Origin: Rhodocollybia butyracea
Lineage: Eukaryota; Basidiomycota; Agaricomycetes; Agaricales; Omphalotaceae
Direction: 5' to 3'
Assembly (NCBI GenBank): GCA_015501585.1
Contig: JADNRY010000256.1
Span: forward strand, 1 to 64,000
Length of the DNA stretch: 64,000 bases
In this document: piece after piece, positions 44,390 to 55,999 of the stretch
How the letters are laid out: each line of letters starts with the position of its first letter
Position numbering within the stretch: position 1 is the first letter of the stretch
The notes under the pieces: generated by a model
Seen by the model: only the letters and a program-made list of their open reading frames with translations
Told to the model about the DNA's origin: nothing
Databases searched by the model: none
Made by a program: the position numbers and the translations under genes

Positions 44390-47010
44390 CAGCTTTTCAG
44401 CGATCAAGAAAATTGGCACAGGCTGTTTTGAGTTCCATCTTGGCGTGTACTGTCTGTGTACTAAAACTCTCCCATTTTGCAAGGTATTGACAGGATATCC
44501 CAATTGATATAAGATACTCCTTATTGTTGGCTCCTGTAGGCACCAATCATCTCTCTTCATCTCAATTCCCACTTTGTTGGACATTGAGAGTCGACTGTAC
44601 CATGTCAACGCTGTCTTGTTTTATTGCTTTTTCATTCCATAAATTATACACTTAAAATACAATTGCACATAGAACACTTCCCCCAAACAAAACTCATAGC
44701 TCTGATTCGTAGTCAGGCGGAAGGTCACCTGCCACCTCTCGCTCTTCTATTCTTCTTACCCTCTCTATCAATTCCAAGATCTGTTGGCGCAGTGACGCTT
44801 CCTCTTCCTCTTCAACGCCAGGCCGATTCAGTGCGTCCTCAATGACACGGAGCTCCGCTTGGGCACTCAACCGTTGCTCCCTCATCTCAGATTGCTTAAT
44901 CCTGGCACCTAAGTACCAAGTACCATGTCAGAGGGACCATTTCCGTGTTATACAGTATAGAGCTTCAAGCTCACCTTGTATTGATCGCGATAAATTCCCG
45001 ATTATATGCGGCAGATTTTCAGTACCAGGGGGATTATATTCAGAACTCGAAGTGTTACTGGGATTGCAAGACATTAGGCCTGTCGAACTATATCACTATA
45101 CCCGGTGAACTTACAAAGGGGATATAGCTTCTTGTGAACTCTTCAGCTGAAGCAATCTTCTTCTCCGTCGCCTTTGAACTAAGCAACCTAAGGGCAGGAT
45201 CAAGAGAAACCCCCCAACTCCACCGCCTACCCCTTTAGCGAGCTCCTGGGGCTGTTTGGAGATATTTCGGGGAGAAGATGGGGAGGTAGTCTGGGGAGCA
45301 AACAGAGAAGTAGCCTGAGGAGCGGGCACGGCGATAGTCCGAGTCTGTTGGGCGGACTGGGCCCTAGTCTGTGGGGTGGATGGGGATGTACTCTGTGGGG
45401 TGGATGGTGACATATTCTGTGGAGTAGATGGGGAAGTAGTCTGTGAAGCGGATGAGGACATAGTCTGTGAGGTGGATAGGGACGTAGTCTGTAAAGTTGA
45501 CAGGGACGTAGTCTGTGGAGTGGATGGGGACATAGTCTGTGAAGTGGACGGAGACGTCGTCTGTGCGGCAGACGGAAACGTAGTCATGGGAGTGGGCATG
45601 AGCTCAGTCTCGAGAGCGGGCGTGGACTGCGTGGAGGATGGTTGAGCAGTTGACTGTAAAACCCCCACATCATCCCCACTAGCAGCACTTTGCATAACAA
45701 GACTCTCCACGGAGCCTTGAGTGGCTTTATGGTACTTGCGTTTCGCACAGCCAAGCCATGGGTTGGCGCAGGATTGAATATTGCTGCCAACCCATTATCT
45801 GCTACGCCAGCTGATTGCAATGGGCCGTGGGTGTAGAGAAATAGCTCGGAACCGTCGGGAAATGTAAGTGGTGGCGCCAACACATACCTTGGAGAGGAAG
45901 TCAACAAAGCAAAGCAACCTCCCGACTTCATCTCTGGCTTGAGCTTACCAATAAACACCATTATTAGTCCCAACTGCGAAAGAAGATAGCAAGTCATGGC
46001 TCCGGGACGCAAGGGAGGATAAGCAAGGGACAAGCTGTTTTTGCATTGTATCCTCGAAGCGACTGTTAAGTATAGTGCAGTTCAATGCAACATTCGGTGC
46101 TTCAAAGGTCACTGCGCATGACGCTGCTATTAGTATAACTGCCATAGCATACACTCATTTGTGATGCACAATCTCACAGGCATGTGTCCTAAAATTGATC
46201 AATCTTAAATTCATCTTTGTGATCATCAAAGGCTTAGCGCCTCTTAGCGCTTGGGTATGGATTTCGAGTCAGGATGATATCATCGTTGAGTTGAAGAGAG
46301 TGGCGATTTTTGAGTTCGATGGCACCAAGTGGTACCATTCCCACCTGATATCTTCTCCTTCCATCTGTCCCCGCCCAATTCCCCTCATTCAACAATGACT
46401 TGATGTCATCTCTCGGTCTAGATGGCCCTGGATAGAGGCAATGCCGGTATGAGTGCTGAAACCCGAAGGACGGCTCCCAAAGGCCTTGCAAGAGATTTAT
46501 GCTGAGTTATCAAGCATTCAGTTGGCTACGCTTAAAGTGCTCCCCTACCCGGGTTGACGCCGGAAGGCAAGAACTCCCCGCTACCTCCTGGATTTCCACA
46601 TGGATGAGAAGGAACTGGACTATTTTTCTCTTCTATCTCATGTCCTTCTATGCCATGTCAGCGCGCTCACTGGGCAATGACCTGCAAGTATCTGCCCTCG
46701 ATCTCCTATCCTTGATCCATGCGGTTCTACATGCCCATACTGTGAATTATGCGATTCTTGAGCGTACAAGAAGCAGGGGTTGGAACTGACGCCGTCTTGA
46801 AGGTTTTCACAAACATGCATCAGAACAAACTTAGATGTACCAGCACTGCGATCTCACAGTGGGAAACATTATCACGGTGGACAAAACCATCGAGAGCAAG
46901 GCATTCCATATTCCAAACCCTCAACCTAACTACAGAGATTCGGATTCCGAGGGTTTACCACGGACTGAAAATTTACACTGTGGGGATATGGCTGTTAAAT
47001 GATTTCTTCG
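44390..47010 (-). repeat. duplicated unit containing mucin-like membrane gene, copy B
   Basis: Inverted copy of 26900-29830 and direct-orientation relative of 61.7-63.98 kb. The shared 3' flank is 44390-44690 (also at 61910-62150: GAGTTCCAT-TTGGC, ATTGACAGGATATCCCAATT). The 5' flank, 46000-47010, matches the region upstream of copy A. No MITE is present here. Confidence 0.75.
44694..45998 (-). CDS. mucin-like single-pass membrane protein, copy B
   Basis: Paralogue of the 28.5 kb gene. Leader MTCYLLSQLGLIMVFIGK (ATG 45998), ectodomain VLAPPLTFPDGSELFLYTHG and PLQSAGVADNGLAAIFN, then a long Ser/Thr/Pro array with about a dozen (A/S)xQT(T/M)SPST-like units (45600-45230), TM segment GVGGFLLILPLGCLV, basic RRRRRR, then an intron and coiled coil (SAQAELRVIEDALNR, EEASLRQQILELIERVRR) ending PPDYESEL, stop 44694. 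A frame change between about 45790 and 45700 (ectodomain to repeat array) is either an unrecognised intron or an inactivating indel. Confidence 0.55.
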
Positions 47011-47239
47011 TCTAAGTTGGGACTTGGAGTACTTTGAAATTGCAAAAATCTCTAAAATCTGTGATACTGCGACGTTTTTGAGTTCAAATTCGCTTGGTTG
47101 GATGAAACAGGTATTTATTACTGAGGAAGTTGGGATAGAGCGTATCCAACGTATCCGACGAGGTGATCACAGAGAACGTCACTCATGCGGTTGTCTGCAT
47201 TGTCGGGTCTGGCCGTGAAACAGACAATGATTGAATCCT

Positions 47240-47480
47240 TGAAATAATTGTTGCTAAAGCAAGATTTCATCAAAGCAGTCTATGGGCAATACAAATGTAC
47301 ACAGGTATGTACAATAAGCGCATCACAGGCTCACGTACGATCCCTGAACTTTCCGTTAGAAAACCAAGTGGGTTCAGAAACAGATGTTGAATCATGCGTT
47401 GAATCCGTAGACTCAACCTAGACTGATATTCTTTCTGTCGTCGCATCATCTTGGTCTTTTGAACCGCTCCAGCGTTGCCT
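47240..47480 (-). repeat. partial PP2C 5' unit
   Basis: Matches 43725-43930 upstream of PP2C copy B (TTGCTAAAGCAAgATTTCATC, GATATTCTT, CATCTTGGTCTTTTG). It is a truncated third piece of the PP2C unit placed directly upstream of membrane-gene unit B, supporting an ancestral alternating array. Confidence 0.6.
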
Positions 47481-47624
47481 ACTGTCGAGTTTTATGGTGA
47501 GGGTCGGGTGACAAAAGAAGATGGTGGAGACCCAGAAGAGCATGATAGCATCAAAAAACTTGGCTGCCAACCCACACTTACAGCTAAGTGTTACTCACCT
47601 GATGGAACTGACGAACAATACTTA

Positions 47625-48172
47625 CTTGAGGCAGGACCCCTGATTATACCACTAGAACTCAGTTGTTGGTCCGTATAATCGGATATGTTTGGGTGCCAAA
47701 CACTCGGTTGATATGTTTGTATAAGATGGCCCGCCGCAGGCGGAGCCGGTTGAAAGTTCGTATAAGGATGGCTGCCGATGGCCCCTCTTACCGCCTTACT
47801 CCTGCCAACAGCACTAATTATCATGATTTTAATTTTAATTTTTTGCGTTCCGTTTCACCTTTGATTCGTTCCGGAGCTTTTCTTGTTCAACTCACAGCAC
47901 CAGCTACACACCTTTACAAGTTTCTTCAAGGCATCAGTGTATATGGTGAATTTTACTCGCAAAAAAGCACTCAATAACTGTACAGAGGCTTTCAAGTCTA
48001 GAAAGTAGTAGATTAGGTTTCTAAAGCATAAAAATGCGAAATAGTACTGTACGAACCTGGTTGAGAGTTCGTATAAAGGAGGGGTCCTGGTCCCGATTTT
48101 GGTTTGTATAATACTGGCCGAAAACCGGAAAATTTTCAACCGAGTTCTGGGGACATAATCAGGGGTCCTCAA
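47625..48172. mobile_element. 548-bp element bounded by inverted repeats
   Basis: The left end (CTTGAGGCAGGACCCCTGAT) and the reverse complement of the right end (CTTGAGGACCCCTGATTATG) match, and inside both arms share AGAACTCRGTTG. The paralogous site near 53400 lacks this DNA, so it is an insertion in the 5' flank of the secreted-module pseudogene. Internal direct repeats (GGTTGA-AGTTCGTATAA at about 47749 and 48059) occur. No transposase ORF. Exact ends and target duplication are uncertain. Confidence 0.6.
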
Positions 48173-48426
48173 GAGGCTTTATTGCCATACATATGGATGT
48201 GGGTGATGAGGGAGTTGCCTAGAGCTGCCACGTTGGAAACTATATTACCGAAACGCCGGCAGGGCCTGGAGACCAGAGTCTACCACGAGTCAAACATCAA
48301 AGCCAAGGTCCGACAGCTGTATAGAAGTACAACTGATCATCGTGCTCAACGGTCAGCCCCCACTTGAATGCAGGTTGCTGGCCAATCTGTCTCCCTTGAA
48401 ACATTTACTCCTTGCAAGTCTCGAAA

Positions 48427-51400
48427 ATGTGTTTTGCTGTTTTCTCAGTTACTAGCATGCTTATAGCTAGCTCTCTATGCGCTCTTCCGATGAATGTAGA
48501 ACCAGCCAGGTCTTCATCTCAGCCACGGCTGGCACATGTAAGTGTTCGCTACTGGGTAATTATGCGATACCTGATACCTGATATCTACATGTTCCTCGCA
48601 GAGGAATAAGGAAGTCTTTCTGACCTTCCTGGATGTCCCAACAGGCAAACACAAAGATGGCTCACCGAGTCTTGGAACTCGGAGTCGAAGCAAGCTCGAC
48701 ACTGCAATAAAAAACATCTTGCGTACAAAGACCATAGATATTCACTACCATGGTTCAAATGCCATACCACAGGAGCAGAAAAACATTCTCTATTTTGAAT
48801 TAAGGGAGGGAAGTGTCAGCCTTGTTTTGGTTGGGTAACAGAACAACGTGAGTAGCTTTCTCCCCCGATCTAGTTTTCCGCGTTCCTTATATATCCTTTG
48901 GTAGCTTACCCTCGTCCCGGCCCTCATGGTAGCGTTAGAAAAATCTATTCATACTGGCATTAGCTCAGGCGGGCCAGGCTCGCACCAGTTTAAAGCCGTG
49001 GCTAATTGCGTTGGGTTCAATCCTCTGACAGCCAGCTCCCGGGGCCAGTACAAAATGAATGGAATATCCATATGGAGCAGGCACGCTCGGTCTTCTCAGC
49101 GCTCTTTATGAGGCTGGATATACCGCTATTGGGAGTCATACAAGCGGATGTAAGTGTTTGGTACTAGGTAATTGTACTACCACACCTACTAGATGCTCAC
49201 ATATTGCCAGGGGAGCTCATTGGTGACCTTCATCAGTGGCCAAACAGGCATGCCTACGTCGCTAGAGACCACTCCATTTGCAAATACCCAAGCTAAATCC
49301 GCCTTCACCCGAACGATTTCTGCAGCTTTGGGGTAAGCCAAGAAAAAATGCAATACTTTGGTAAACGAGAGCCTCGAGGGAAGCGACAATGGCTTTATTT
49401 CACATATATTGGGGACCCTGTATTACTGATGAACACTGTTTTGGGTGGATAGCGAAAGGTGGTGAGCACTTGCTTTTGTATCCGGTATTACTTTTGTTCC
49501 TCATATGTGCTTCGGTACCAAGTCTACGTACGTGCTAGCAAGCCTCGGTGGGCTGATAGACAGTTTGGATTCACATATCTGGGCATTAGCAAAGGCAAGC
49601 CAGGTCCGGGAAAATTTAGTGCCATCGAGGGCTATCCTGTTCTCGAGGGTGTCAAGGTTGGGTTGCGATGAAGCCAACGCATGCCGAGTGGACATTAATT
49701 GCGGAAGAGTTCAATGATCATTTCATGAAACCCGTGGATCCTGACTCGGTTTTACACGAGTGTGAGCAAATTACCTTATTTTTCTACCTTATCTACCTTA
49801 TTCGACCTTATTTCAATGTCAAATAAGGTAGTGATCGATTCCCACACTTATGACAAGTTACCGGGAAATCTCGGCTAGAACGCCACTACCTTGTAATTGA
49901 GTGACCACTTAAACGAGCTACATACCTCATTCAGATAAGTATTTGTCTACATCTACTACCTTGTACAACTTCGTTGATACAACACTGTTTGTCATCTTAC
50001 TACCCACAACTTGAATGTTAGTACAGACATTTTACTTATTGTACAGTACACTGTACATAGTATATAACATGTAGGGATCCACACTGTAGCTGTAGTATGT
50101 CTTGTATGTAAGTCTGTAGGCAGATACTATCAAAACTACATGTCTACCTACAAACATCCAGTGACTCTGTAGTCACAGATATACAAACATGTCAGTGAAG
50201 TGCTTACAAGTTACCATGGGTCAAATACTGACTCCGCCCTACACCCATAACACCCCAATAGCACCCTTAGTATGACCTGAAGGCTGCTGGGGTTTGGCTG
50301 AGATTAATTGAAGACTAATGAACTCTCCATGGGATGGGTGCACAGAATATTTCCTGGACTGAACATTGGATGAAGTACTGTATAGATGTACTGCCCCACA
50401 CTTGGTCAGCAGGGAGCGCTTGTGCCTTCGACTTTTGCTTTGCTAATATCATACTTGACGTTGTCGGAACATAATCTCCGATCTAGAACTGCGAGGATTG
50501 GATTGGCTATGCCAAGCATTTCTCCATCACTACCCTTTTGGGTTATATCTTTGAAAACAACATGGGCACAGTGTTTGATCGGTACTTCAAGATTATCTCC
50601 CTGAAAACGCTGGCTTCGCTCTTTACCATGGTGAGTGGGAATATTCAAAAATTTTACCTGCAATACATGATCTCATGAAGCTGAGCTAGGTACGTACGTG
50701 CAAGTCTCACCGAATGGGCAAGTGGGGAGTGCATAAAAGTCAAGAAATTCAGCAAGGAAGAGCATCGGAAACGGTGCAAATATACTTTCTTGTATTGTCA
50801 TTTGTATTGAATTTTATTTTAGGGCTCGAGCATATCCTAAACGAATGAATGAAGTCGGAAAGCATCTCATATTTCCGGCGACATTGAAAATGAGCTTTAA
50901 ATGGAGGCACGTACTGGCGATACCGAGTCAGAGGCAAGTGAATCCGATTCACCAACGGATCTGTTCATGGTTCTGGTATTTCTCCAGATGCAGAGGCAGA
51001 TGATTCTTGAGATGGTTGGTGAATATACATGTCTAGATTTGTTATGTATTATATCTTAAACTTACTCTCTTTAATTCAATGATGATATTTTTGATACACA
51101 ATTTGCGTTGAACTGTACCTCTTATGCTGGACTCTGGAGCATACGTGTGGAGTAATGAGTATATCTAGGCTGGCTATGCAGTACAGATAGTAGCTGAATA
51201 GCTGTAGAGTGCACGGAGCGTACCTGACTGAAACGAGTGTACTACACCGATGGAAAGGAGAGCGGGGTCTGAGTCGCGCGGAGCGTACACTGACCGTTAG
51301 TGAGTGACAAGGCAAGAAGCCATCACTAGTTGTCAAAGTTCAAACTCCGCTACCTTATTTATATTGAAATCAAAAGTCCGCTACCTTATAATTGATGCGC

Positions 51401-51999
51401 GTTATTTCTGTGCGCGCTGAGTACGTCCAAGTATGCTGAGGTGCACACCGAGGGTAGATGCGTGCATCCGAATTTCTCTAAATAACGGTCCCGTCGACCT
51501 GCATGTAGCTCAATTTAATACTAGTTTGCAAAGTGTAAGCTTAGTCGAAGTATCAGTGGGTAACAATACTTACATCAGCCTCTTGGATTATTGTTGCCAG
51601 TAGCACGATACAGAGTCCTGATTCTGAGGAGAAACTGACTTAAACTATACAGTATATGTTATAATATGTATGATATCACATGTAATGTCAGTGATACACT
51701 AGTAGACTGGTGTATAAACAGCAGGATGTTATCATAGTCAATGTTGGCAAGTATTTGGTGTAATTGTGAGGTCTAAATATGTTTGCTTTCAAGCCAAAGT
51801 AAAATCAGGTAATAAGGTAATTTGTTCAATAAGGTCCTTTAAGTACCTTAAAGGTAGGTTAAGGTAGTTTCAACACATAAGGTAGCTGTAAGGTAGCGGA
51901 GTTTAAATAAGGTAAGGTAAATTGTCACCCACCGTTTTACACCCTGTTGAAGCTTGCTTTGAGAGGGCTGCGTGGCTGGAGAGTAACCAATTTAAATAG
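48427..51999 (+). pseudogene. secreted two-module protein, copy 1 (broken by hAT-like insertion)
   Basis: Upstream paralogue of the gene at 53733. It keeps a signal-peptide exon (MCFAVFSVTSMLIASSLCAL), module pieces VFLTFLDVPTGKHKDGSPSL, IHYHGSNAIPQEQKNILYFE, SSGGPGSHQFKAVANCVGFN, LVTFISGQTGMPTSLET and FTYLGISKGKPGPGKFSAIE. Frame is lost in the first module near 48808, in the second exon pair (49020-49110) and again near 49330-49400. The last exon is split at 49757/51943 by a 2177-bp transposon; the remainder (EACFERAAWLES-like) resumes at 51943 and ends near 51999. Clearly inactive. Confidence 0.85.
49758..51934. mobile_element. 2177-bp hAT-like non-autonomous transposon
   Basis: Flanked by an exact 8-bp target duplication TTTTACAC (49750-49757 and 51935-51942). 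The empty site is present once in the paralogous gene at 55087-55094. The termini are imperfect inverted repeats (left GAGTGTGAGCAAATTACCTTA, right complement CGGTGGGTGACAATTTACCTTA without its first bases). Subterminal regions are crowded with ACCTTA/TAAGGT motifs (49770-49900 and 51340-51920). Only small ORFs lie inside, so it is non-autonomous. An 8-bp duplication with subterminal motif clusters is the hAT pattern. Confidence 0.85.
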
Positions 52000-52323
52000 T
52001 ATGCCATATGCAGTCTTGTTGTTCTCATAAATTGTTCTCGTTCAAAATACGCATCCTTGATTAATAAATGTTAATGGCAAGCTTAGCCTCTAGGTGAGAT
52101 GGTTGGAGTTTACTCTGTACGTACATATTAGGACTAACATACACAGCTTTGACCATCCCTATTCCGTATACTACTATACAGCTCAGAGCTGGTACTTACT
52201 TAGGTCACGTGGAGCATTGGGAGAGTGATGTATACGACTCCCTCAGCTGCTTTCTGAACAACTGAAGTGAGATTCGTTTCCATATATCTAGTACTTCTCT
52301 GTATAATACTGACCATACCTACA

Positions 52324-53103
52324 TAGGGATCTCCACCGTAACCGTAAACGGTTACGGCCGTAAAATTTACGGTAGTTTACGGTAGACGGTAGACCCCTAA
52401 CCGTAACCGTAAGAAGTTCCAAAAGGCCTCTTACGGTACGGTTACGGGTATTTATACGGTATTTTACGGGTTATACGACCGTATAAATATTATTACAGCC
52501 GGGAATTCATATCTTATGCCTCTACGGTAGTGGATTTTGAGTTTTATGGCCTCTTCGAGCATTTTTCTTTGCTTGGTCAATAGTATCGGTATACAAAGTG
52601 GCTTCAAACGAGCATGATGCAAAGATATCAAAAAGATATGGCATCCCTTTCCCAGGATAATGCACTCTACAAACCTTGTGACAGCAACACAACGTGAATT
52701 TGTAACTACAAGACTAGTAGTGAGTCTGCATCTGTACCACAATGGGGTCTGGTATAATCTCTGATAACATTCTAAATGTGTCGGGTGCCGTGCGGCATAC
52801 ATCAAACCACTGTTCCTGTTCCAGTTCAAAATGTCCAGCCGTATCAAGTGAAAAAACACCGGAGTATTGCAGTGTTGTATGGCAGATGTCGATGCTTGAG
52901 TGGTGGTGGACTGGTGAGAGCTGGCTAATTTACGGGCCGTATAGAACCCGTATGCAGCCGTATTTATACGGTTATGTACGGGTGGTTTTACGGCTTGAGC
53001 CATAACCGTATATCAAGAACCCAAGGTGGTATACGGTACGGTTACGGCTACCCGTAAAACCGTAACCGTAAACCGTATCTTACGGTTACGGTGGAGATCC
53101 CTA
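52324..53103. mobile_element. 780-bp hAT-like element rich in CCGTAA repeats
   Basis: The perfect terminal inverted repeat begins TAGGGATCTCCACCGTAACC; the target duplication TACCTACA is at 52316-52323 and 53104-53111 (8 bp). Both ends carry many ACCGTAA/TTACGG units (52335-52500 and 52930-53095), like subterminal transposase-binding clusters. A 179-codon ORF (52464-53003, - strand) shows no transposase motif, so it is probably non-autonomous. TIRs starting TAGGG and 8-bp duplications fit hAT. Confidence 0.88.
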
Positions 53104-53111
53104 TACCTACA

Positions 53112-53405
53112 GTTTGATCTTACTCTAACAGAGAACCGGGACAAGAACTACAAGAATGTGCATCAAACAGTCCCAGCCACCGAGAGACGATTTGGGCCAT
53201 CCAACTGCGGCAGCCCTGGTTTGTACAATCCATGGCATATATCACACTGGCGCAGAACCACTTGGGTAGAACAATGAGTGGTTTAGTGTTCAGTTGATAT
53301 ATTAGGTATCTATTACCGAGGAAGTTGGGATCAGGAGTATCCAACGTATTCGACGAGGTGATCATAGAGATCGTCACTCATGGTAGGCTACCTTAGAATG
53401 CCCTA
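53112..53405. repeat. duplicated 3' flank of secreted-module gene, copy 1
   Basis: 53130-53290 matches 55258-55400 downstream of copy 2 (shared CCAACTGCGGCAGCCCTGG, GGCGCAGAACCACTTGGGTA). In copy 2 this flank follows the gene within about 110 bp; in copy 1 it is displaced about 1.1 kb by the 780-bp element plus about 240 bp of other DNA. Confidence 0.7.
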
Positions 53406-53732
53406 AGAGGCTTTATTGCTATACTTATGGTATATGGAAACACATCAAGTAAAAATACCTCAAGTGGCTGCGTCAAATAGGCTGCCACGTTGGTTACTGT
53501 ATTACCGAAACACCGCCAGACGAGCAAAGTTGACCCAGAGTAGACCAGAGTCTACTCAAGTCGAAGATTCATCAAAGCCAAGCTCCAACGGCTGTATAAA
53601 TTTTTAAAAAGCATACTGATCGTTGTGCCCTGATTGTGCTCAACGGTCAGTCCCCCACTTGAACGCAGGTTGCTGGTCAATCTTGGGTCGATCTGTCTCC
53701 CCCGCAACATTAACTCCTCACAAGTCTCAAAA

Positions 53733-55151
53733 ATGCACTTTGCTGTTCTCTCGGTTACTATGCTTATAGCTAGCTCCGCACTTGCTGTATGCGCTCGGCC
53801 AATGAATGTAGAGTCTGCCAGGTCTTCAACTCAGCCACAGCTGGCACCTGTAAGTGTTTGCTACTGAGTAATCACGCGATACCTGATACCAACATGGTCC
53901 TCGCAGAGAGTCACTCTGACCTTCCTGGATCCCCGAACAGGTAAACAGAAAACTGGCTCACCGAATCTGGGGGGTGTGACTCGAAGAAATTTCGGCACTG
54001 CGATCAAAAACACGTTGCGTATGAACGACTTGAAAATTCAAGACATTAACTACCAGGGCTCAAACGCCTTGTCAGATGAGCAGGAAAACATTCTCTATTT
54101 CGAATTAAACGGGGGAAGGTGCCAGCCACAGTGTTTTGGTTGGATAACACTAGGTCGTGAGTACTTGCTCCCATATCTAGTTTCCTTGTGTTACTTGTGT
54201 TCCTTATCTATGTCTTGGTAGCTTACCCTCGCTCCATCCACTGGCATAGTAATGCTCGCCCTCGCACTCGAGAAGTGTATTATGCCGGTGTTAGCTTAGG
54301 CGGGCCAGGCTTGCACCAGTTTGAAGTGGCTGATTGCGTTGGGTTCAATCCTCCGGCAGTCGGACGCCTGCTAGTGGAGCTAGTACGTGATGAATGGAAC
54401 ATCCGTAGGAATGAGGCACGCTTGGTCTTCGCAAAGCTCTTTATGAGGGGGCATTTACTTCCAACGAATATCAGATTGGCGGAAGTAAGTGTTTGCAACT
54501 GTGTAGTCATACTACTATGCCTAACGCTCACATATTGCCAGGGGAGCTCAATCCTGACCTTCATCAGTGGGCAAACAGGCGAACCCACGTCGTCAGATGT
54601 CACTAAATTTGCAAACAAACAAAGTAAATCAGCCTTCACCCGAAAGGTTTCTGCAGCCTTGGGGCTAAAGCAAGAGATCCAATACTTTGGTACACTAGTG
54701 CCTCGAGGGAAGCGTCAATGGTTTTATTTCATATTCATTGGAGGGCCCCACTGTACTACTGATGAACCCTGTTTTGGGTGGATAGCGAAAGGTGGTGAGT
54801 GCTTTCGTTAGTATCCGGTATCACTGTGTTCCTCATATCTGGCTTTGGGACCAAGTCTATGTACGTGCTGACAGGCCTATGGTGGTTGATCAACGATTTG
54901 GATTCACATATCTGGGCATTAGCAAAGGCAAGCCGGGTCCACGCAAATTTAGTGCCATTGAGGGCTATCCTATTTTCGAGAGTGGCAAGGTCGCAGTTGC
55001 ATTGAAGCAAACGCACGCCGAGTGGGCCTTAATTGCGGAGGAGTTCGATGATCATTTCATGGGACACAATGATGATCCTGACTCGTTTTTACACCCTTCT
55101 AATGCTTGCTTTGAGAAGGCTGCGTGGCTGGAGAGCGTAGGGGCAATTTGA
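53733..55151 (+). CDS. secreted protein of two duplicated two-exon modules (unknown family)
   Basis: Intact five-exon gene: 53733-53849, 53907-54156, 54222-54484, 54542-54794, 54856-55151 (1179 coding nt, 392 residues; all introns GT-AG, 57-65 bp). Exon 1 encodes a signal peptide (MHFAVLSVTMLIASSALAVC). Exons 2 and 4 are homologous to each other (VTLTFLDPRTGK / ILTFISGQTGE; INYQGSNALS / IQYFGTLVPR; ILYFELNGG / FYFIFIGG; CFGWITLG / CFGWIAKG). Exons 3 and 5 are also homologous (YYAGVSLGGPGLHQFE / FTYLGISKGKPGPRKFS, ending FAKLFM / DDHFMG). Splice phases repeat as 0-1, 1-0, 0-1. I do not recognise the family. Conserved Cys-x(3-6)-CFGW suggests a disulfide-stabilised secreted fold; function unknown. 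Confidence 0.8.
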
Positions 55152-55990
55152 ATAGTATGCCATACGGCAGTCCTTGTTCTTGTAACTTGTTCTCGTAGAA
55201 AATACACATCCGATCTTCTATAAATAAGCGTTGATGGCAAGCTTAGCCTCTAAGCGAGAAACAAGACGAGAATCACAAGAACGTGCACCAAATAGGCCCG
55301 GCCACACCCAACTGCGGCAGCCCTGGGTCAAAAGTTACACAACCTATAGCGTGCATCATGGCGCAGAACCACTTGGGTAGAGCAATAATGGGACGCAGAA
55401 AGTCTCGTTTTAGATTTACCGTGGCTGTAGGAAGAGTCCTTGCAACCTGTATGATCGACGCAGTCAAGACTCACGCATCAGGAGTCTTCAATTCCGATGT
55501 AACGTGACGTTTGTTTATCGAAAGACCAATATGGATGGTTGAGTGGCCGAGGACCCAGTTGTGTTTTGAGAGAGAATGGTGTATGGCTCTCTTGGGCTCC
55601 TTGGCAACGAAACTCGAATCTGCAAGCAATTAGCAACCGCTGAGACCTAGTAAGCAGACCTAGTAAGCAGAGGAAGCGTAGGAAGCGTAGGACCATAGGC
55701 GAATGATTGAACCTCGGTAGTGGGTTTGTTGAGTTAGTGTTTAGGAGGTTGGACAATGCGACGAGCATGAGCTCCAGCCAGCAAAAACCCCAAGTCGCGA
55801 TGGTAGTACATCTCGAGGCTCGGTTGAGCCTCGATTGAAGCGATAAGCGATAAGCATGAGATTCAGTCAGTAAAAACCCTTCGCAATAGTAGTACATCTC
55901 GAGGGTCAGTTGAAGCATTAATTAGGCATCTTCCTTGATCTTCATCTACTATTGGATATCAGCGTATCCTACCTATCCTACCTATATAAC
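55152..55990. other. 3' flank of secreted-module gene and spacer
   Basis: 55258-55400 is the duplicated flank described at 53.1 kb. The rest has no supported gene; a minus-strand frame at 55478-55918 is low-complexity and overlaps a tandem repeat. Confidence 0.5.
55755..55925. repeat. two tandem copies of an approximately 80-bp unit
   Basis: Both copies contain AGCATGAG, CAGCCAG/CAGTCAG, AAAAACCC and GTAGTACATCTCGAGG; a third relative is at 63915-63985 (AGTACACCTCGAGGCTCGG, then GTTAATTAGG as at 55917). It links the left edge of unit C with the window's right edge. Confidence 0.65.
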
Positions 55991-55999
55991 CTTCTATAT

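Noticed and set aside
45376..45645. Plus-strand ORF rich in CGVDGDVVCEVD repeats (metal-binding-like)
   Set aside because: It is the antisense of the Ser/Thr/Pro repeat array of membrane gene copy B.
52464..53003. 179-aa ORF as a transposase in the 780-bp element
   Set aside because: No hAT dimerisation or catalytic motif, and both ends of the ORF run through the CCGTAA repeat arrays.
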